The notes under the pieces were generated by a model. That model ran no database searches and had not been told where the DNA came from. It saw only the letters and a program-made list of their open reading frames with translations. A stretch of 64,000 nt of DNA, from NCBI GenBank assembly GCA_963971425.1, contig OZ020518.1:8473989-8537988 (forward strand), written 5' to 3'. The stretch comes from Bryoerythrophyllum caledonicum. Lineage: Eukaryota > Streptophyta > Bryopsida > Pottiales > Pottiaceae. The translations under genes were made by a program, and so were the position numbers. How positions within the stretch are numbered: the stretch's first letter is position 1; each line of letters starts with the position of its first letter. This document shows, one piece after another, positions 1 to 12,750 of the stretch.

Positions 1-183
1 ATTATGTAATTGCGGTAGCTGTTGGGGTGGCTTTGGCTGCTTGGCCCCACATTGCGTTGTCTTGCACGGATATGTCGATGGTGACTCTGGCTGACATGGT
101 TTTCATGACTGCACTTTGTTTTCTGTGTTGATGGCAGATAGCCGGGAGTATGTGGCCCGCCGGGTATATCGTCTGGGACTCTT

Positions 184-339
184 CGTAGTGCCGTTCCGGT
201 ATCGTCCGATGACGTCGAGGTGTCGTTCGGGCTTCGTCTGATGATGTCTAGGTGTCGTTCGGGTATTGTCTGATGACGTCGAGGTGTCGTCCGTGTGTCA
301 ATGTGGTATCCGTTTGGTGTTGTCGAGGTGTCGTCCCGT
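184..339. repeat. 32-bp minisatellite
   Basis: Three clear tandem copies begin at 208, 240 and 272 with the core GATGACGTCGAGGTGTCGTT; degenerate copies lie on both sides. The period is 32 bp, so it would not keep a reading frame. No gene is visible around it. Confidence 0.8.
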
Positions 340-1172
340 ATCAGTGGAGAGTTTAGTGTGGCCTAGAGATTAGGTGTGATGTTTAATCCATTAAGGCTGA
401 ACGATCATATATGGGTCATTTTGGCACAAGAATCTTTGTAGCAAGCGCTACAAGCCACCTCAAAGGGAAAAATAGAGCATGACTAAGAGGTAGAGGAGGA
501 TGGGCATCTATTGAGACCATTACCACAACAATCGGAGCAAGCATTGGCGAGCTACAATGATTTTTGTTAAATGAGTTTGTAGCTTTTTGTGCTAAAATGT
601 ACGTATTGCATAGATGTCACTTTGCGTGATCTAGAACACTCGTAGATTCTCACATGCTAGAAAAGCTCACCGGTCGTAAAGGATTTTGACTTTGTGTAGG
701 TTGCATTACTTGAATCAATTAGTGTAAGAAGTGGTCGCTTTCAGACACTACAATACATGCCAAATTAATTAGTTTTCTAGATCTTTGTGGTTCAAACACA
801 ATGGGTATCAATGGGCATCACCTAGGCATTGCATCGTTAAAACCTTGGCATTAGATGGGTATTACCTACACAAATTTCTTGAAATTTCCAAAAAAATTAG
901 ACATTCTCCATTTTGAATTGATTATGTTCAAAACTGACCTTTGCATAAGGTACATCATTTGAAATTTCTTTTGATGTACCTTTATCTTTTAGGCTATTTT
1001 AAGTATAATACCTTTATTTTCATTTCCATTTTGATTTATTCAAAGATATATAAATAGTGCCAAAGTGGTAAAATTTGCGATACTAAATTTTTAGAGAAAA
1101 TTAATTTAGAATGAAGGATATTCAAAATTAATAGTACTACTCATTCATTTCAAATTTGATGAACTCTTATAG
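340..1172. other. AT-rich non-coding flank
   Basis: No open frame of note, RNA gene or structured repeat was found. It is the pre-insertion flank of LINE A, whose target-site duplication begins at 1173. Confidence 0.6.
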
Positions 1173-1184
1173 TAGTCACCTTTG
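1173..1184. repeat. Left target-site duplication of LINE A
   Basis: TAGTCACCTTTG here is repeated exactly at 16608-16619. The two copies bracket the whole LINE, which fixes its 5' end at 1185 and its 3' end at 16607. Confidence 0.85.
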
Positions 1185-3636
1185 CAGTTTGGGTGGGAGG
1201 TGGAAAGAATGAACGGCTAAACGCTGCGTAAATCCTGGTGAGGGGAGTGCAGTGTCTTAGCCGCAAAAGACGAGCTCATGGTTGGGGAGAGGTAGCTGAA
1301 CTCACCGAGTGGCCCCTATGAGCTTGGTCTTGCGACTGATGCAAGTTTTTGGTAGAGGGAGTGGCTGTGTTGGAAAGGGCTCACCCAGATCTTGGGGTGT
1401 GAGAAAACTAGAAGGACTTAGTGGCAGATTAACTTATGCAAAGATCTGAAGCGTGGAACATTGGTGTTGGAAGTGTGATCTGACACTGAAAGGGAATTCT
1501 AGTGCTCTGCCGCCCAGATCTGAGGTTGTGTTGGCAGATCTACCTCCTTGCACGAAATCACTGCAACTCCTCGATCCAAGACTACATAAGCCAAGATTCA
1601 AGAGCGCAATAAACAAGCCCTATTGCCTGGCAGTAGCTTCACGTTGATTCAGGCCACTCCTCACCCTCTTCAAAGTTTGTTTTTTCTTAAAGTTACACTC
1701 TTTGCATGTTTTTTGTCTACAACACTTTACACACACTACAAGTCACTTACTCAGCTTAGCAATCACAATAGTCACCCACTAAGTTATATTAGGTTTTATT
1801 TTCGTGGAAACTCACTTGGTGCGCGGAAGCTATGGCAAAATTTTGGCAGAAATAAATGTATCAACAACCACTTAGGGCGCGACTTTGAAGTTAATACAGG
1901 CGGAGACAACTCTAGGGAGCAAACTAGACAAGAACACAAGCTACAACAACTACAAATCAAGACACAACAGATTTCATACAATCACAGCCGCAAGACAACA
2001 GTTGTACCCGGACACCAAGACTATTCAAGCAAGGTTATAATTACCAGGACACAAAGCCACAGGTGTACAAGACCGGCACTGGAGTGCGACAAAGGAACAA
2101 GAACTCGGACATATGCGTAAGGAATTGCCTCTTCGAATCTCCACAGACCCTCAGTCCGACAACAGTCCCCTAGCCCAAAGACCCACCCAACCTACGCAGA
2201 CCCCGACCCCCCGGCTAACAACTACACATCAGCAAGAACAGGGCACAGGAGACCCCTGCTCCCAAGTGACTGGACGATCCAACCTCGACACACCTACTAC
2301 ACACCTCAGACCCGCAACCAGCAGACCGACCTCATCAACACCCGAAGATGAGAAGACCTTGCTCCCCGTCAGCTCCACGTGACTTCTCCAACACGGGAGT
2401 GGACTCGCCTCAGTACCTGCACCAACACCAAGAGATCAAGTTATACCAACATCCAACAGTTGTCAAGACCAATACCCCCAACACAAGACAAGACCACATC
2501 AACACAACTGCAGCCCCCCTGAAGGCACTCAAAGACTACATACGAGCACCATACCAACGAGAATTCTGCAACAAAGGACGACATCAAACTTGGATCTGAC
2601 CTCACAATCGCGCAATCAGCCTCCGCCAACGTCGACACAACATGACTGCTCCCACGCCCTCCACCACAAGCAACAAACAAAGAGTCCAACCTCACACCGA
2701 CAGATGCATGCAGAGGTGCCAGAAGACCACAACACCCCCAATCACCACCAGAAAATCCACATTTACAAAGGTAAGCAATCGACCCTTAGTACTGACCTAT
2801 TGACAGAAGATGTGTAGATCACAGCAATCTGGACACTATCCAAGGACGTAAGATTAGCGCACCTCCAAAAATTATCTGCCTGGATACCCTTAGCCGAGGG
2901 CACGAAGTAGAAGTATATACAAGAACAACATAAACACAAGACTAGTGAAGTAAACAAGGAGCCCTCGACGGCAGACAAGGACGAGAAGACCACGAGCACG
3001 AGCAGGGTATACATGAGGACAAGCACATGCAAGACAACCATGAGCACGCGAGGAGAACCCCCCGCAGCACATTCAACCTGGGGATTCCCGAATTCAAAGC
3101 GAGAGCCTGCGTCGGAAGATTGGTGCAAGCAGATGAGGCGATTACAACAAGACAAAGACCGGAGCTTGATGTGGGAGCCTGAAGAGTGGGACTGCTGCGA
3201 ACAAGGAGTGCGACCACAAAGAGGCAAAGATCGGAGCTCGAAGAAGGAGCACGTACAAAGACGCGAGAACAAGAGCGAGCAACTATAGCAAAACAGTGCC
3301 TGGAGCCCGGAGTGGAAGAGCGCGGAAGGAAGTGCGCAGGAGAGTAACCAGGGGAAGAACACAAGAACAGTCGCACAGAGGACATCCTCGTCCAACAGGG
3401 GGAAGCTCTCTTGGGAGAAGAAGCGCCAAGAGGCCTTTTATACGCCCTACTCCATCACATTTGAAAGGAGAGGCAAGTCCCATCCATCAAGCTCGGCCGC
3501 CAGAAGAGAGTTGACTACTCAAGTTGGCATCCACATCCAACTGCCACAAGTCCACCTCAAAGCTCCACATCGTGACCAAGTAAGTCCCTTCACCCCCCTC
3601 ACTCAAAACTTACTACATCATAAGGATAACCTAGAA
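1185..3636 (+). promoter_or_regulatory. LINE A 5' UTR
   Basis: About 2.45 kb precede the ORF1 start. It is rich in A and C on the sense strand and holds only short, compositionally biased frames. Stretches such as GTTGGAAAGGGCTCAC (near 1370) recur in LINE B (minus strand, near 23280), so this is shared leader rather than unrelated flank. Degenerate repeats of about 69 bp occur around 3130-3260. It presumably carries the internal promoter that LINEs need; no promoter motif was identified. Confidence 0.6.
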
Positions 3637-5520
3637 ATGAGTAGTAGGAGAGGACTTGTATTTGGTGAAGAGATGGACGTTGACGAGGTGGTTGTGCAAG
3701 AAGTCACAGCTACAAAAGAGAAGGGCTCTAGGAAAAACACAAAAGAATCTAGGAGCATCAAGAAGAGCAAAGACGACCAAGACAACAAAGGTAAGTCCAC
3801 TAAACTATCACCACTAACCAAAGACCTAAACTTTTGGCTAGGTTTTGAGACCATGGAGCGCATCGCGATAGATGAGGGCTTGGACGCACTCCCAAATGAT
3901 GAGACGACAGAAGAAATGATGCCCAAAGGCCTTAAAGCCAACGAAGCAGAGGAAGCATTAGAAGCAAGCGTAGCATTCCCACGAATCCTCCAACTTTTTT
4001 ACCCTTGCAAGAGAAGAGGAGCACAAGGACAACACTACAATATCACACAAATCCCACTTGACATCAAGACCAACGAGGCTACAGGTTTGGCTCTAGACTT
4101 CCATGTTGCAATTTTCTTCGAACCCCCCACGCATTGCATGTTGCATGATGATGTTTACAGCATAATAACTAAAAGACTAGACTCAATGGACATTAAACTT
4201 GGTATGAGTCTAATAGACCCCATTTACATTCAATGTCATAGTGTCAAAAGAGGTGGTCAAAAAAGAGTATGGACGGGAATGTTCAAGTTACACTTGTTTA
4301 ACCCCGATACGGATGGACTTATGTTGCTCAAAGGCCTTAGGCCCTTCATACTTGTGATAAACAACCATAAAGTCATTGGGAAAGTTTGCAAGACATATCA
4401 CCATATAGCTAACTCCACTAACCTCTCCGTGCGTATTAGAAGTGATGCATTGATAGGTATTCCGGCGCACCAACTATTCATGGATATTCACCATAATAGC
4501 TTCAACCGGGGCCAAGACTTCGAAATCACCGGAGTGCAAAAGGTTGTGAGTGATCCTCACGCCTTCATCTCCACCACTACCCCGCAATAAGCCTCGAAGA
4601 TTCAACTCCATCACATCACAACTCAACACGAAGTCCTTCAAGCAAAGAAAACTTTCACTAGTGGCTGTATGACTCCCGAAGGTAAGGCAAAGAAGGACGC
4701 CCTCACTCTAACAACACCATATTCATTATATTGGGAGATTTCTAGGACTTTGAAAGGTATGACTCGTTTTCCCAACAGAAATTGTTTGTGCACATTCAGC
4801 TCGACTCGAGCTGAATATGTACCAATATTGTACATATAGGACAAATTTCATTGTGTAAATTCACTAAACATTTGCATGTTTAGGTCCACTTAAGCTTCAT
4901 GTAATATTTTGGGAGGCTCCCAATCTCCCAATATAATGAATATGGTGTTTAACCCTCTCCCCTTTGCCCATTCTTATGAGTGTAATGGATACCACGAATG
5001 CCATATACAAAGTTATAGGTAACGATAACACAAAAAATATTTGGTTCCATAAAGAGAATGGCGAAAGACATAATGGGAGTGCCAATGTGGAATGTGCTAA
5101 CCCTATCGTGTATAGGAAGTTCGTGAAGAAGACTATCCACATGGGAGGAAACCATGTGGACTTTGCTCCACATAGGAGGAGCTTGGAAGGAGTGGAGCCA
5201 CCAACTCAAGAGCAAGTTGAAAGCTTTGGATTCAATGACATCAACACCGCCATGGTCAACACCGTTGCTACATTCAAGATTTAAGATGCCCCCTCCTCCA
5301 CCAACACCAATGTGACAAAGAAAAACCTTGAGGAAGCATTGGAAGAAAACAACAAGAAGATGAAGAGAGAGAATAGAGAATACACCGACAAACTACACGA
5401 AGAACTTGTTGCTTAAATGGAAAGCATCCAAAACTCCATGCAAGCTACCATTGAAGCCATGAGAGCCATCAAAGGAAGAGTCAAACCAAGACAAATTGAA
5501 GACACACCACCAAACATGTG
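3637..5520 (+). pseudogene. LINE A ORF1 protein (broken)
   Basis: The frame starts at the ATG for MSSRRGLVFGEEMDVDEV, matching the LINE B start (MTSGDPKRNLFFEEDMEVD). The product would be about 545-550 residues, with an acidic and lysine-rich N-terminus, a conserved core (WTGMFKLHLFNPDTDGLMLLK; LINE B has WAGIVKLHLLKPKIDGLMMLK) and a charged, coiled-coil-like C-terminus. No known domain was recognised; by position it is the ORF1 nucleic-acid-binding partner of ORF2. Damage: a TAA at about 4588 where LINE B has a lysine codon, a 238-bp MITE at 4712, a TAA near 5282 and a TAA near 5414. LINE B shows the unbroken state at the MITE site. Confidence 0.75.
4712..4949. mobile_element. 238-bp Tourist/Harbinger-like MITE inside LINE A ORF1
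   Basis: Perfect 28-bp inverted repeats lie at 4713-4740 and 4922-4949 (outer part AACACCATATTCATTATATT). A TAA duplication flanks them at 4709-4711 and 4950-4952. LINE B carries the empty site: its ORF1 reads straight across this point. A 23-bp near-perfect palindrome centred on 4805 (4794-4816) lies in the middle. TAA duplications and long terminal inverted repeats fit PIF/Harbinger-derived Tourist MITEs; no coding capacity is present. Confidence 0.9.
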
Positions 5521-6646
5521 AAGAACAAAGACCACACGGTAATACATATTTACCACAGTAATTTGTATAGTAAAATACCAGTAGTATACAAATACATTAC
5601 TATACCATACCGCTATTGTACCTCGAATTATACTCAATACTATTACAGTATACTACAAATACGGCCAAAAACACATACAAATACAAAATATATACATCAT
5701 TACATATACACATACATATGGATACATACACATATTTGTATAGACATATATACCTACACATATACGTACTTACATACATCATATACCATAAAAACAAAAA
5801 CAAAAACATACACACATACACACATAAGTACACCAATACTTACACATACCCATATATACAAATATATACCCACAAGGATTCACACTCCCACAAAAATATA
5901 CATACACCCACCAACACAAATACACTCACATAATAAAACAAATACGCCAACACACACAATTACACACACACACAAATACACAAAGGCACACACACAAACA
6001 AACATTCAGCCACACATATATATAAAAACACACAATAAATCCATAAAAACACATACACACACATCCACGCAAACACCATCACATAACAATACATACATAC
6101 AAAAGCAAAAACATACGCATACCAACCCATACCCACATATAAACACCTACCACCCATACAACTTAAAACACATAAAAATAAACTCCACTTCTATACAACA
6201 CCAAAAACACACATATACCTATACCAAAAAAACTATACACAAAATCACATCACCATAAACACTCATCCAAACACAACACTCAAAAACATAAACAAAAATG
6301 AAAATATAACAAAATCCACACACAAAAACATACACTTATACATAAACAAAAACAATAAAACCACAAACAATAAACCAAACAATCACCCAAAAAATACACA
6401 TAAAACATTGTACCAAAACATACAAACTAACACATACACCAAAACAAATATGCATATAAATCCCAACATATATACTAACATACCTACATATAGAGACGAC
6501 TTTAATACCCCTTAGATACCAACATAAACCAATATACAAATATCCTTACACATAATAATCACATACACACATGGCCAATCACAACCACAAGATTATACAA
6601 ACAAACACACACACACCTATACATCATTGATAAAACAAAAACAACT
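5521..6646 (+). repeat. LINE A inter-ORF spacer, CACATA-type low complexity
   Basis: This 1.1-kb stretch is made of degenerate CACATA, ATACAC and CACAAA strings with almost no G on the sense strand. The open frame of 246 codons inside it (5518-6258) is a by-product of stop-poor T/H/Y/I repeats and is not called a gene. LINE B has the same kind of spacer, shorter, at about 18640-19140 on the minus strand, including a TA run near 18680-18704. Confidence 0.75.
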
Positions 6647-6883
6647 ATGCAAATAAACATATGGACACATAAAAAATCAACAACAAACACAACTACATCC
6701 ACCAAAAAAATAAATAACAAAAAACTCATTACCCTCATACAAAATACAAACATCCACCCACCCCCAAACAAACATGACCTTAACAACATAACAAAGGCCC
6801 CAAAAAATATACAAAAAACAAAAACCTCAAAATACAGTACTAAAAATATACCCAAACACATAAAAATACTATTACTTCTAAGC

Positions 6884-6910
6884 GGAGACATAGAAACCAA
6901 CCCGGGTCCC
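6884..6910 (+). other. 2A-like ribosome-skipping motif in LINE A ORF2
   Basis: Codons read GDIETNPGP, preceded by KILLLLS, fitting the 2A consensus D(V/I)ExNPG-P. In known 2A peptides the ribosome skips the bond between the last G and P, so the EN-RT protein would start at P-M-P-N. LINE B has the same motif at 18577-18603 on the minus strand with a slightly different upstream stretch (KILILTS). Conservation between two diverged copies argues for selection. Activity is inferred, not shown. Confidence 0.8.
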
Positions 6911-7544
6911 ATGCCTAATATACTAAAAAGACACCCCACATCACATAAGAAAAATGCCAAAATTTACTTCATACCGAATACCATAAAATTCCAACCGGAG
7001 TATAAACACATTACAAAATCCTTCGCACCTTTCCTCAAAAACACACATACACTACACCACACACATAACAATACATATCCAAACATTGCCCAATACATAC
7101 AACAAAAAAATATGCATCCACCACCCCACATCCTATATGCCCTAATAGTCACCACCCATCCACACATAGATGAATGCAATCACCTCCTAAATCCACAAAA
7201 CTTAAACACAATCACATGGACTAATACACTTCTACAAACTTTACTAAACCTACAAAACCCACCAAAACGACACATTCACAATACGCACCCTTATATAAAG
7301 TTTCTTGAAGACAACCAAAATATTATAAACCATGAAAACTCAATACATAAGAACATATATGACTTTTTACACAGTCAAATCATACCTCCCTCAAATGAAA
7401 CAATAAAACTAAAATTCCCTTACCTCCCTAACAATCTCATTAATGAACTACTAAAATGTTTAGACCCTATACCGGAATACATCCGCCCACCACCACCACC
7501 TCCCTACATCCCCCCACAAAATCAAGACATCAGATCAAGTCAAG

Positions 7545-10500
7545 AAGATACATACATAATCACATGGAATGCCTCCTCTGTGAACACTGCCCTACCTAGC
7601 TTACAAACTTTGGTCACACACACAGCCACGCCACCATCCCTCATAGTTATATAATCTGAAACAAAATTATTTGCCACAAAATCTACAAAATATATACAAA
7701 ATACATTCCAAGACTATAAACTCATCTTTGACAATACACACATCAGGAAAATCCCAGACCCTCGCTGTAATGTAAAAAATATATATTCTTTATATGAGAA
7801 AAACCATATACAACTTGCATGTGATAATCATTCACAACGTGTATAAAATCTAACTGCAAACGATATCATCTTGATACCCCTCGAATTCATATCATAAATT
7901 TGCAATATGAAATTTATATGTTTTGACTTTTGATACAAATTTTATATAAAATTGATATGATTGTGATATATCTAAAATCTTATACATATTTTATATGGAA
8001 AAAACTTTATATTGTAAATATATATACTAAAATACGATATAGTGTACATAAAAATGTTATATAGTATTTGTATAAGTTAAACTTGATATGATATGCATTT
8101 TAAGTATTTCATATACATAAATGATATAAATACTAAATAGAGTATTTTGTATACAAAAACAATATGGGAAATATATAGATTTCATATACAAGTACAATAT
8201 TTACATAAGAATGGAACCATAGTATGTTTCAATGTATTTTGAAGCCTTCAACGTCTTTGTCCTACCAATAACATCATTTCTTTTTATGTGTGAAAAAGAA
8301 AATTATGTGGATCATAATCAATTGTGAGTAACTAATATTTTCCTCACCATTTTACAAATTCTCAATCAACTTTTTTATCACCTTTTTGACCAAAATTTAC
8401 TGTCAAGAGTCCAAAACATCAAGAAAATCCTCAATGGTTAAATTGATGTAAAAACCATCTCGAGTTCATATAATCCTTATTGGCTCCTTTGATACAACTA
8501 CCATACAAAGATTATGTCTTTAGTGAAAATTATTTTTATCTTTAGTGAATAATAACATATGAACCGAAGACAAACATTTTCTCACGCTGGCATACATTGT
8601 TACGCAAGGTACCAAAAAAACTTCTTTTCTACATAAAGTTTAATGAGTATTAACCCCAAAATGCAAAAAGTTCCAAGGTGGGCTTCTAGTGATTTTAAGT
8701 AGCTTACATTGGTGTCAATTTAGGTCATGAATCTTCAAAAAAAATATCATAGATGTGTTTAAGTAATAGCTTTGTGGAAAAAAATTCTTGAAACAAATAC
8801 ACAAAATTAAAGTTATTGAGGTTCAAGGTTTGAAATGGGGAGGGCGGTCAGGGCGGGCAAGGAGGGCAGGGTATTGTAGGGCTGAATAGTACTACTATCG
8901 AGCTTGAATGGTACCACTAGAAAGCTGAATAGTGTACTTTTTGGTAGTGGGTAGCAATGAAGGAAAGTTCTTGGCAACCTTCATCGTTTTTACTTGAAAA
9001 CGCATAGAAATTAAGGTTTCATTTTTCATGAATTTTTTTTTTCTGTTGATGGAATGATACTTCTATCCACCAGAAAAAAATAATGCATGATACTTCTATC
9101 GACCATTCGGATCTTAGATCCAGAAAAAAAAAAAATTTAGAAAATAAACTTACTTTCCTAAGAAAAAGGCTAGTTTCTATATCTTTGCCATTGCAAGTTT
9201 TTTTCCTTATCCAAAAGACCTCCATTACTTGTGATTTTTTGTGTGCAATGACTTAACACAAGGTAGAACATATATCCATAAGTTTTATGCAATGTGTAAT
9301 GGAAAAGTATGCAAATATCTTGAGTCAAAGTATGTTGACCCTGTTCAAGCCGGGAAAAGAAAACCACATTGCACTTTTCAAATGCATATATCTTACAATC
9401 CGTATGGTCAAAGTTCATGAAATTTTTTGATTGTCACCTTGTAGTAGTGAAGTTGAGGATCCTACGGTCGAAAGTAGTAAAATTTTGTTTCAATAAGTCT
9501 TGCAATTGTGCATCTTAGACAGGTAGTTTGATAAAGTTTTTGGTGTGAAATTGTCAAGGAATTTTAGGGGTTAGTTGAGAGCTTATCATTAAAATTGGAA
9601 ATAAAAAGTTTTGTTTTCTTTCATACTCATTACACTAAATTTTGTGACTTTGAAATGCTTTTGGTGTGAAATTATGACGGTCCTGTAGGAGTGAAGTAGA
9701 GAATCCTCGTTCTAGATATTATGTGTTAGGCCTATAAATGGTCGCATGCTTCGATGGACTGTGGAAGTTGAGCATGGGTAAGATTCGGTGATGATGATAA
9801 CTTATGTAAGGCCGAATGTAGGCATGGAGACAAGTTGAGTTCGAATCTCAACTGTGACGCTGGGGATATGGTATACGCTGGGGATACGCTTGTTCCATTT
9901 CATTTGTTGTAGCCAATCTTTAGCAATTTCATTGATTTTAATTGTGATTTCTATAAAATTATTTTCATGTGGATTTGACATATCATTTGTTTAAATCTCG
10001 CATTGAAACTTTGTGATACAAATTTTACATAATAACAATATAATTTTTTTCAAAAGATGCAAACGATATCGTTTCGACATACAGAATATATTAGACCCAA
10101 GAGCCCTTGGAATGATATGATTTTCATATGCGAACGATATCATTCAAAGTCCCTCGGATTTTTGTGATGCATGCACTTACAAGGTGCTCCAACAAAGAAG
10201 ACCATACACACCGGGTCGCGGTGGCCTCCTAACACTAATACACAAAAAATATGCCTTCCCAAGCAACATCAACAAAATTCCCACCCCAATGCACATATCA
10301 CCATATATTTAAATAATAAAAATCACTAACCACCCACTACAACCATGGTTAATCTTTCACATGTATATGCCATCCCACCCCGAAGATACTAGATACATCA
10401 TAGACATACAAAACACTATTACATCTCAAATTAATAATAATCCCAATCACACATACCTATTATGTGGAGACTTCAATAGAGACATAGCACTAATTGGCCG

Positions 10501-10780
10501 CCAAAATGGAAATAATAACACCCCCCCTCAAAACATTGACTACCAATGGCGCCGATTCACGAAAAACCTAAACTTTGTTTACATCAATACCGATACACAA
10601 TTCTCTAGACAAGGTGGCTATAATTACAACAATTGGAGCCTAACAGATGGATTCTATATAAATACAAACAACAATACACAATACACCTCTACAACAAACA
10701 AAGATGATATTCTCAACTCAGACCACTCACCTATACAATTGCACATTCCAAACAACACATTAATTAATAGAACTCCCACT
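7545..10780 (+). other. APE-type endonuclease domain of ORF2 (split by an insert)
   Basis: The first half begins at ITWNASSVNT (about 7556) and runs to 7740. The second half resumes near 10170. The catalytic landmarks GDFN (10466-10477) and SDH (10718-10726) are present, as in the exonuclease-endonuclease-phosphatase fold of LINE endonucleases. LINE B gives the uninterrupted order, including the PGRGGLLILTHKKY stretch. This domain would nick the target to prime reverse transcription. The copy is non-functional because of stops and the insert. Confidence 0.85.
7741..10169. mobile_element. 2.43-kb non-coding insertion in ORF2 with short inverted ends
   Basis: Comparison with LINE B shows foreign DNA between the codons for DNTH and the L-Q-Q-R-R-P-Y stretch. 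The ends are CATCAGGAAAATCC (7741-7754) and GGATTTTTGTGATG (10156-10169), a 14-bp inverted pair with two mismatches. The interior is AT-rich, has no long coding frame, and carries sub-terminal GCAAACGATATC at 7855 and 10059, with a variant at 10130. It is probably a non-autonomous DNA transposon. The target duplication is unclear (CA at most), so the superfamily is open. Confidence 0.65.
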
Positions 10781-11639
10781 ATACCAAACAATGACACTAT
10801 ACGAATACTCAACCCTATACCAAAAGACAATATAGAAAATTTCAACACAAAATTCTTTGAAGAAAACTCCTCACAAATAGACTTCCTCACAAACACTCTT
10901 GAAAATAATAGTCATCTATCACAAATACAATGGCAAGAAGCATGCCACATCCTAGATAAACTCATCAACAAAATCTCCGATACATTAGAACAAACTTGTA
11001 GAGCTCATCCAATACCTCAAACGACACACAGAACTTCTCAACAAGGAGGTTATTTACCCCACAAACTCTCCAAAACTTGGAAGCAACACCTAACTACATA
11101 CCATGTCATATGGAAAACCATTAGAATTGTAAAAGACAACCCTCAATGGCGTAACCATTCCATATGCAACGAAATACTAACTCTACAACACACCCAAATC
11201 CCTACTCCGCCACCTCCAGACCTACCTCATGATACATGGATAAAAGATATCGCACTAATTGCAAAAAATGCCAACATACAAGCCCGAAAAATAACCTCAA
11301 AATACACCAAAGATAACATTAAGAAAGCCATCTCGAAATACAGACAAATATACGAAATTAGCCCCAAGAAAATTAACAGGAAAGTCTTTAAAAACCTTGA
11401 ATCCCCGCCTATGAACTGTATCACAAATCAATACAACAATATTCTAACTAGCCCAAAAGACATTGCAAATGAAATATTCAACCAGCAAACAAAGAGCAAT
11501 AGACCAACGGTATCAACATGTAATTACCAACCACAACATCCAATTGAATGTACATGTGCAGTACGCCAATATCCATGGCATGACCTTGATGGGTTTACCC
11601 TTGACAAACGAGGCGAACCAGAAATTCTACTACATAAAT

Positions 11640-12750
11640 ACTTTAATATAGCCACATACGACAAATGTCTCCGAAACCTTGGTAACAACAAAGCCCCAGG
11701 CCCAGATCGCATACCAAACTCAATACTCAAAAACATGCCCCCAAGATTCCATAAATTATTATCCCTATTCTTCTCTCACTGCTATAAACAAAAATTCCAA
11801 CGTCATGGAAATCAAGTACAACAATTCTACTATACAAAAAAGGCGATCCATCTATACTACCCAACCATAGGCCAATTGCACTAGCTAACACAATATACAA
11901 ATTTTTCACTAGTACACTCACCTCTATACTATCCTCATACGGTGAAAAATTCAAAATCCTACACGATAGTCAAGAAGGATTTAGAGTAGACAGAAGTACC
12001 GCTAGACAAATACAAACTATAATAGCCGCACTAGAAGACGCAAGATTTACAAACCAAGATATATACATACTATACGTCGACTTTAAAAATGCCTTTGGCT
12101 CAATAGACCATGCCCGACTACTAGCAATAATGATGGACCTTGGTTACCCAAAAGATGCAACTACACTTGTTGGAAACATCTACTCTCAATCATCTACTTG
12201 CTATACCGGTGAACACTTCGGAAAAACAAAACCTATATCCATCCAAAGAGGAATTATACAAGGGGATACCCTTAGCCCATATCTATTTATTATATTTTTA
12301 AAACCACTACTCAGATGGCTAGAACAAGGCAACAATGGATACACTTTTGGCACATCACAAATCACAATAAACTCTGCCGCATACGCAGATGACCTCGCTG
12401 CCACAACTAACAAAATTAAATCTATCCAAACACAACTCAACAAAATTGATAGATATTGCAAATGGATCGGAATGGACGTAGGTGTCCCAAAATGTGCCGC
12501 TACCGGATGCCCAAACAAATCCAAAATAAACCCTACCACTTTCAAAGCCCTAATGCAAGCTTCCAACATCAATTACGGCAATCAACCGATCCCCATACTA
12601 CACCAAAATGAACCATACATATACTTAGGTACAAATCTTGTTCCCTCACTAAAATGGAAAATCCAAATCCACACCACAACGACGAAACTCATCAAACAAT
12701 GCAATGAACTAACAACATGCCCGGCCACCATGAAACAAAAAATAAAAATG
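11640..12750 (+). other. Reverse transcriptase domain of ORF2
   Basis: Landmarks in order are NKAPGPDRIPNSIL (near 11690), VDFKNAFGSID with the first catalytic Asp (12076-12108), GIIQGDTLSPYLF (near 12250) and the YADD box (12382-12393). This order is that of LINE reverse transcriptases. A one-base loss near 11790 separates the N-terminal part from the catalytic part. Confidence 0.9.

Noticed and set aside
1623-2817. Several overlapping frames in the LINE A leader
   Set aside because: They are T/Q/P/H-rich, not matched in LINE B, and lie upstream of a well-supported ORF1 start.
5518-6258. Open frame of 246 codons rich in T, H, Y and I
   Set aside because: It is CACATA-type low-complexity DNA that lacks stops by composition; LINE B has no matching frame.
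7735-10175. Target-site duplication for the 2.43-kb insert
   Set aside because: Only CA could be shared between flanks after comparison with LINE B, too short to be informative.
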